NCBI GenBank assembly: GCA_947483545.1
Contig: CANKNP010000270.1
Location: forward strand, 1 to 7,485
Direction of reading: 5' to 3'
DNA length: 7,485 bases
DNA from: Deltaproteobacteria bacterium
GTDB taxonomy: Bacteria > Myxococcota > UBA796 > SXON01
Shown: piece by piece, positions 5,653 to 7,485 of the stretch
Layout: each line of letters opens with the position of its first letter
How positions within the stretch are numbered: the first letter of the stretch is position 1
Made by a program: the position numbers and the translations under genes
Notes under the pieces: generated by a model
Told to the model about the DNA's origin: nothing
The model's input: only the letters and a program-made list of their open reading frames with translations
Database searches by the model: none

Positions 5653-6600
5653 ATGGAGGCTCTCGGTTCCAACGCCCCCAGCGCGCTTCGCGTGCAGGGC
5701 CTGGAGCGCCATTATGGTGGTCGCGCCGCGGTCAAAGGCCTGGACCTCGACGTGAAGGTCGGCGATCTGTACGGTTTCCTCGGGCCGAACGGCGCGGGCA
5801 AGACCACCGCCATCCGGTGCATCTTGGGCTTGATCCGGCGGGACGCGGGGCAGGTGGAGATCCTGGGCGAGCGGGACGCCGTGCGGCAGCGCAAGGGCGT
5901 GGGCTCGATGGTGGAGACCCCCCGGTTCCACGAGTGGCTCTCAGGCCGCGTGAACCTGCAGTTGGCGTGCGCGTACGCGGGCGACGCCACCGGCGTGGAC
6001 GAAGCCCTGGCCCGGGTCGGCCTGGCCGAGCGCGCCAACGACACCGTGCGCGGCTACTCGCTGGGCATGAAGCAGCGGCTCGGGATCGCCCGCGCGCTGG
6101 TGGGCGCCCCGAAAGTGCTGATCCTGGACGAGCCGACCAATGGGCTGGATCCACGCGGCATGCGGGAGATCCGGGACCTGCTGAAGGAGCTGGTGCGGCG
6201 GGATCGGCTCACCGTGTTCGTCAGCTCGCACCTGTTGGCCGAGGTCGAGCAGATGTGCAACCGCGTCGGCATCATCGACAAGGGCGTGCTGAAGGAGGAG
6301 GGCACGGTGTCGGACCTGCTGGCCCGGCGCGGGGATGTCACCGAGGTCGAGCTGGGCGTGAGCGACAAGGCGGCGGCGATGGCGGTGCTGGAACGCACAG
6401 ATGGAAGGGCCAAGTTGCTCGGCGACGGCGAGGATGGCCGGCTGCTCGTCGCGCTGTCCGGGATGGAAGTGGCCGCGCTCAACAAGCGGCTGGTGGAGGC
6501 CGGCGTGGGGGTACACACGTTGTTGTCGCGCACGCGCTCGTTGGAGGACCTGTTCTTGGAGGTCACGTCGGTGGAAGATGATCTTCAGAGGAAGCCATGA
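5653..6600 (+). CDS. ABC transporter ATP-binding protein (ABC-2 / BcrA-type exporter)
   Basis: This 315-residue cytoplasmic ATPase should drive the permease encoded directly downstream. It shows Walker A GPNGAGKT (44-51), an ABC signature YSLGMKQR (135-142), Walker B VLILDEP (155-161) with D-loop NGLDP, and the switch His193 in VSSHLL. The Q-loop glutamine is replaced by Glu88 in VETPRF, and the signature lacks the canonical LSGGQ; both are common in the bacitracin/lantibiotic-resistance (BcrA-like) branch of ABC-2 ATPases. Residues about 215-315 are the C-terminal regulatory region, ending in the SLEDLFLEVT motif typical of that family. The substrate is unknown; lipid, peptide or antibiotic export are family possibilities only. 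The gene overlaps the permease start by ATGA. Confidence 0.92.
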   Translation: MEALGSNAPSALRVQGLERHYGGRAAVKGLDLDVKVGDLYGFLGPNGAGKTTAIRCILGLIRRDAGQVEILGERDAVRQRKGVGSMVETPRFHEWLSGRVNLQLACAYAGDATGVDEALARVGLAERANDTVRGYSLGMKQRLGIARALVGAPKVLILDEPTNGLDPRGMREIRDLLKELVRRDRLTVFVSSHLLAEVEQMCNRVGIIDKGVLKEEGTVSDLLARRGDVTEVELGVSDKAAAMAVLERTDGRAKLLGDGEDGRLLVALSGMEVAALNKRLVEAGVGVHTLLSRTRSLEDLFLEVTSVEDDLQRKP

Positions 6601-7424
6601 TCCCGGCGCACTTCCCTTGGATGGTGTGGGCCGAGCTGCGCAAGACCTACACGCGCGGCAGCGGCATCGGCGCGGTGATCATCGCCGGGATGGTCGCGAT
6701 CGGCGCGGTGGGCGCGATGTGGTACGCCGGGCACAACGATACGGCGGTGGTGAACGGGGCGGCGTTGTCCGACATCGTGAAGATGAACGCGGTGGAGGTC
6801 GGCGGCTGGGCGCTCTACGCGCGGAACTTCTTCGTGCTGCCATTGTTCTTGCTGCTCGCCTCGGCAAGCTCGGTGGCCGGGGAATTGGGCGCCCGGACGC
6901 TTCGGGAGGACCTCGTTCGCCCCATCCCTCGCTGGTCGGCGCTCCTCTCCCGAATGATCGCGGCTTCGTCGCTGTCCGCCGTCACGCTGCTCGTCACCGG
7001 CGCCCTTACTGTGCTCCCCGGCTTGGCGTTGTTCGGCCTGCCTGTCGAAGGCGAGGTCCCGGTGGACTACCCCACCCTCGCGGACCTCGGGCTCGGCTAC
7101 CTGGCGGCGTTCGCGTCGGACGTCGGACTGATCGCGATCTCCGTGTTCTTGTCGCTGATCGTTCGCTCCGTCGGGGGCGTGGTGGTCACGCTGGTGCTCA
7201 TCCTCATGGCGGATCTCGCGGTGCGGGGGGTGCTGAACCTGATGAACCTCGCGCAGATCGCCATCGCCGCGCAGCTGTTGCCCTGGACGTTGGGGAACGC
7301 GCTCGGATGCTGGCAAGGCTGGTCCACGGAATTCGAGCCGATGCGGTTCGTGGCGGTCGCGATGGTCACGCTGGTGGCGGGCGGGTTGGCGATGGGGCGA
7401 TTGTCGCGGATGGACGTGCCCTGA
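6597..7424 (+). CDS. ABC-2 type permease
   Basis: The 275-residue protein is the membrane partner of the preceding ATPase. Six hydrophobic segments can be placed at roughly residues 22-43, 75-95, 118-148, 164-190, 192-212 and 245-268. The short cytoplasmic motif RTLREDLVRPIPR (from Arg100), following a GELG turn, is characteristic of ABC-2 permeases of BcrB-like exporters and sits where the ATPase coupling helix is expected. The ATG overlaps the ATPase stop by four bases (ATGA), and AGAGGAAG at 6587-6594 is a good ribosome site inside the ATPase gene. No substrate-binding or accessory membrane-fusion protein is seen, in keeping with a simple two-component exporter. Confidence 0.88.
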   Translation: MIPAHFPWMVWAELRKTYTRGSGIGAVIIAGMVAIGAVGAMWYAGHNDTAVVNGAALSDIVKMNAVEVGGWALYARNFFVLPLFLLLASASSVAGELGARTLREDLVRPIPRWSALLSRMIAASSLSAVTLLVTGALTVLPGLALFGLPVEGEVPVDYPTLADLGLGYLAAFASDVGLIAISVFLSLIVRSVGGVVVTLVLILMADLAVRGVLNLMNLAQIAIAAQLLPWTLGNALGCWQGWSTEFEPMRFVAVAMVTLVAGGLAMGRLSRMDVP

Positions 7425-7446
7425 CGCGCGGGTACGCGCGTCAGGG
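7419..7446 (+). terminator. Perfect 12-bp hairpin at the end of the ABC operon
   Basis: CCCTGACGCGCG (7419-7430) pairs perfectly with CGCGCGTCAGGG (7435-7446) around a GGTA loop. The permease stop codon TGA (7422-7424) is inside the 5' arm. No U-tract follows; the next bases are GC-rich. It may be a U-less terminator or an mRNA 3'-end stabiliser. Confidence 0.55.
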
Positions 7447-7485
7447 GCCCCGGCAACTTGAGCATCTTCCTGGCGCAAGCGCCTA
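7447..7485. other. Right-edge intergenic stretch with a small hairpin
   Basis: No gene is recognised here. GGCG (7472-7475) and CGCC (7480-7483) form a short hairpin with a CAAG loop (CTTG on the minus strand). No U-tract follows on either strand within view, so no function is assigned. Confidence 0.3.

Noticed and set aside
6585..7478. Minus-strand open frame (297 codons) opposite the ABC permease
   Set aside because: The plus strand encodes a clear six-segment permease coupled to its ATPase; the minus product is hydrophilic, repetitive and without a motif.
1..7485. CRISPR arrays, tRNA/rRNA genes, insertion sequences, attachment sites
   Set aside because: No spaced direct-repeat array, cloverleaf, transposase or terminal inverted repeat was seen on reading both strands.

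Overview
The window is high-GC bacterial DNA, tightly packed, with six complete protein genes and one gene fragment. No RNA polymerase, rRNA or tRNA marker is present, so the organism can only be guessed. The strong GC bias, an Asp/Thr-rich lipoprotein linker just after a lipobox cysteine, and a sigma-54-like promoter together fit a deltaproteobacterial lineage such as Myxococcota. This is inference, not proof.

Layout, left to right. Positions 2-538 (+) are the C-terminal part of an alpha/beta hydrolase whose beginning lies outside the window. Positions 539-772 form the main regulatory region. It holds a cluster of short dyad repeats, a sigma-54-type -24/-12 element, a foldable leader of roughly 90 nt, and a very strong intrinsic terminator that ends 18 bases before the next start codon. 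Positions 773-3231 (+) are a kefF-kefC pair (1-base overlap): a flavodoxin-like quinone reductase and a 620-residue CPA2 potassium/proton antiporter with an RCK nucleotide-binding domain.

On the minus strand, converging on kefC, lie a duplicated OB-like secreted lipoprotein (5549-4305) and, 4 bases after it, an mtnA-type methylthioribose-1-phosphate isomerase (4300-3233). The mtnA stop codon is one base from the kefC stop codon. Diverging from the lipoprotein across a 103-base intergenic region is an ABC exporter pair (+): the ATPase at 5653-6600 and the ABC-2 permease at 6597-7424, overlapping by ATGA. The permease stop codon lies in the arm of a perfect 12-bp hairpin. The last 61 bases contain no recognisable gene.

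How the parts may work together. KefF and KefC should form one electrophile-responsive K+ efflux unit in the inner membrane, gated through the cytoplasmic RCK domain. The most unusual feature is upstream of it: the leader contains three mutually exclusive helices arranged like an attenuator (anti-antiterminator, antiterminator, terminator). The kefFC transcript may therefore be controlled by read-through, or else the leader is a stand-alone small RNA. The lipoprotein/mtnA unit and the ABC exporter have no visible functional link to KefFC.
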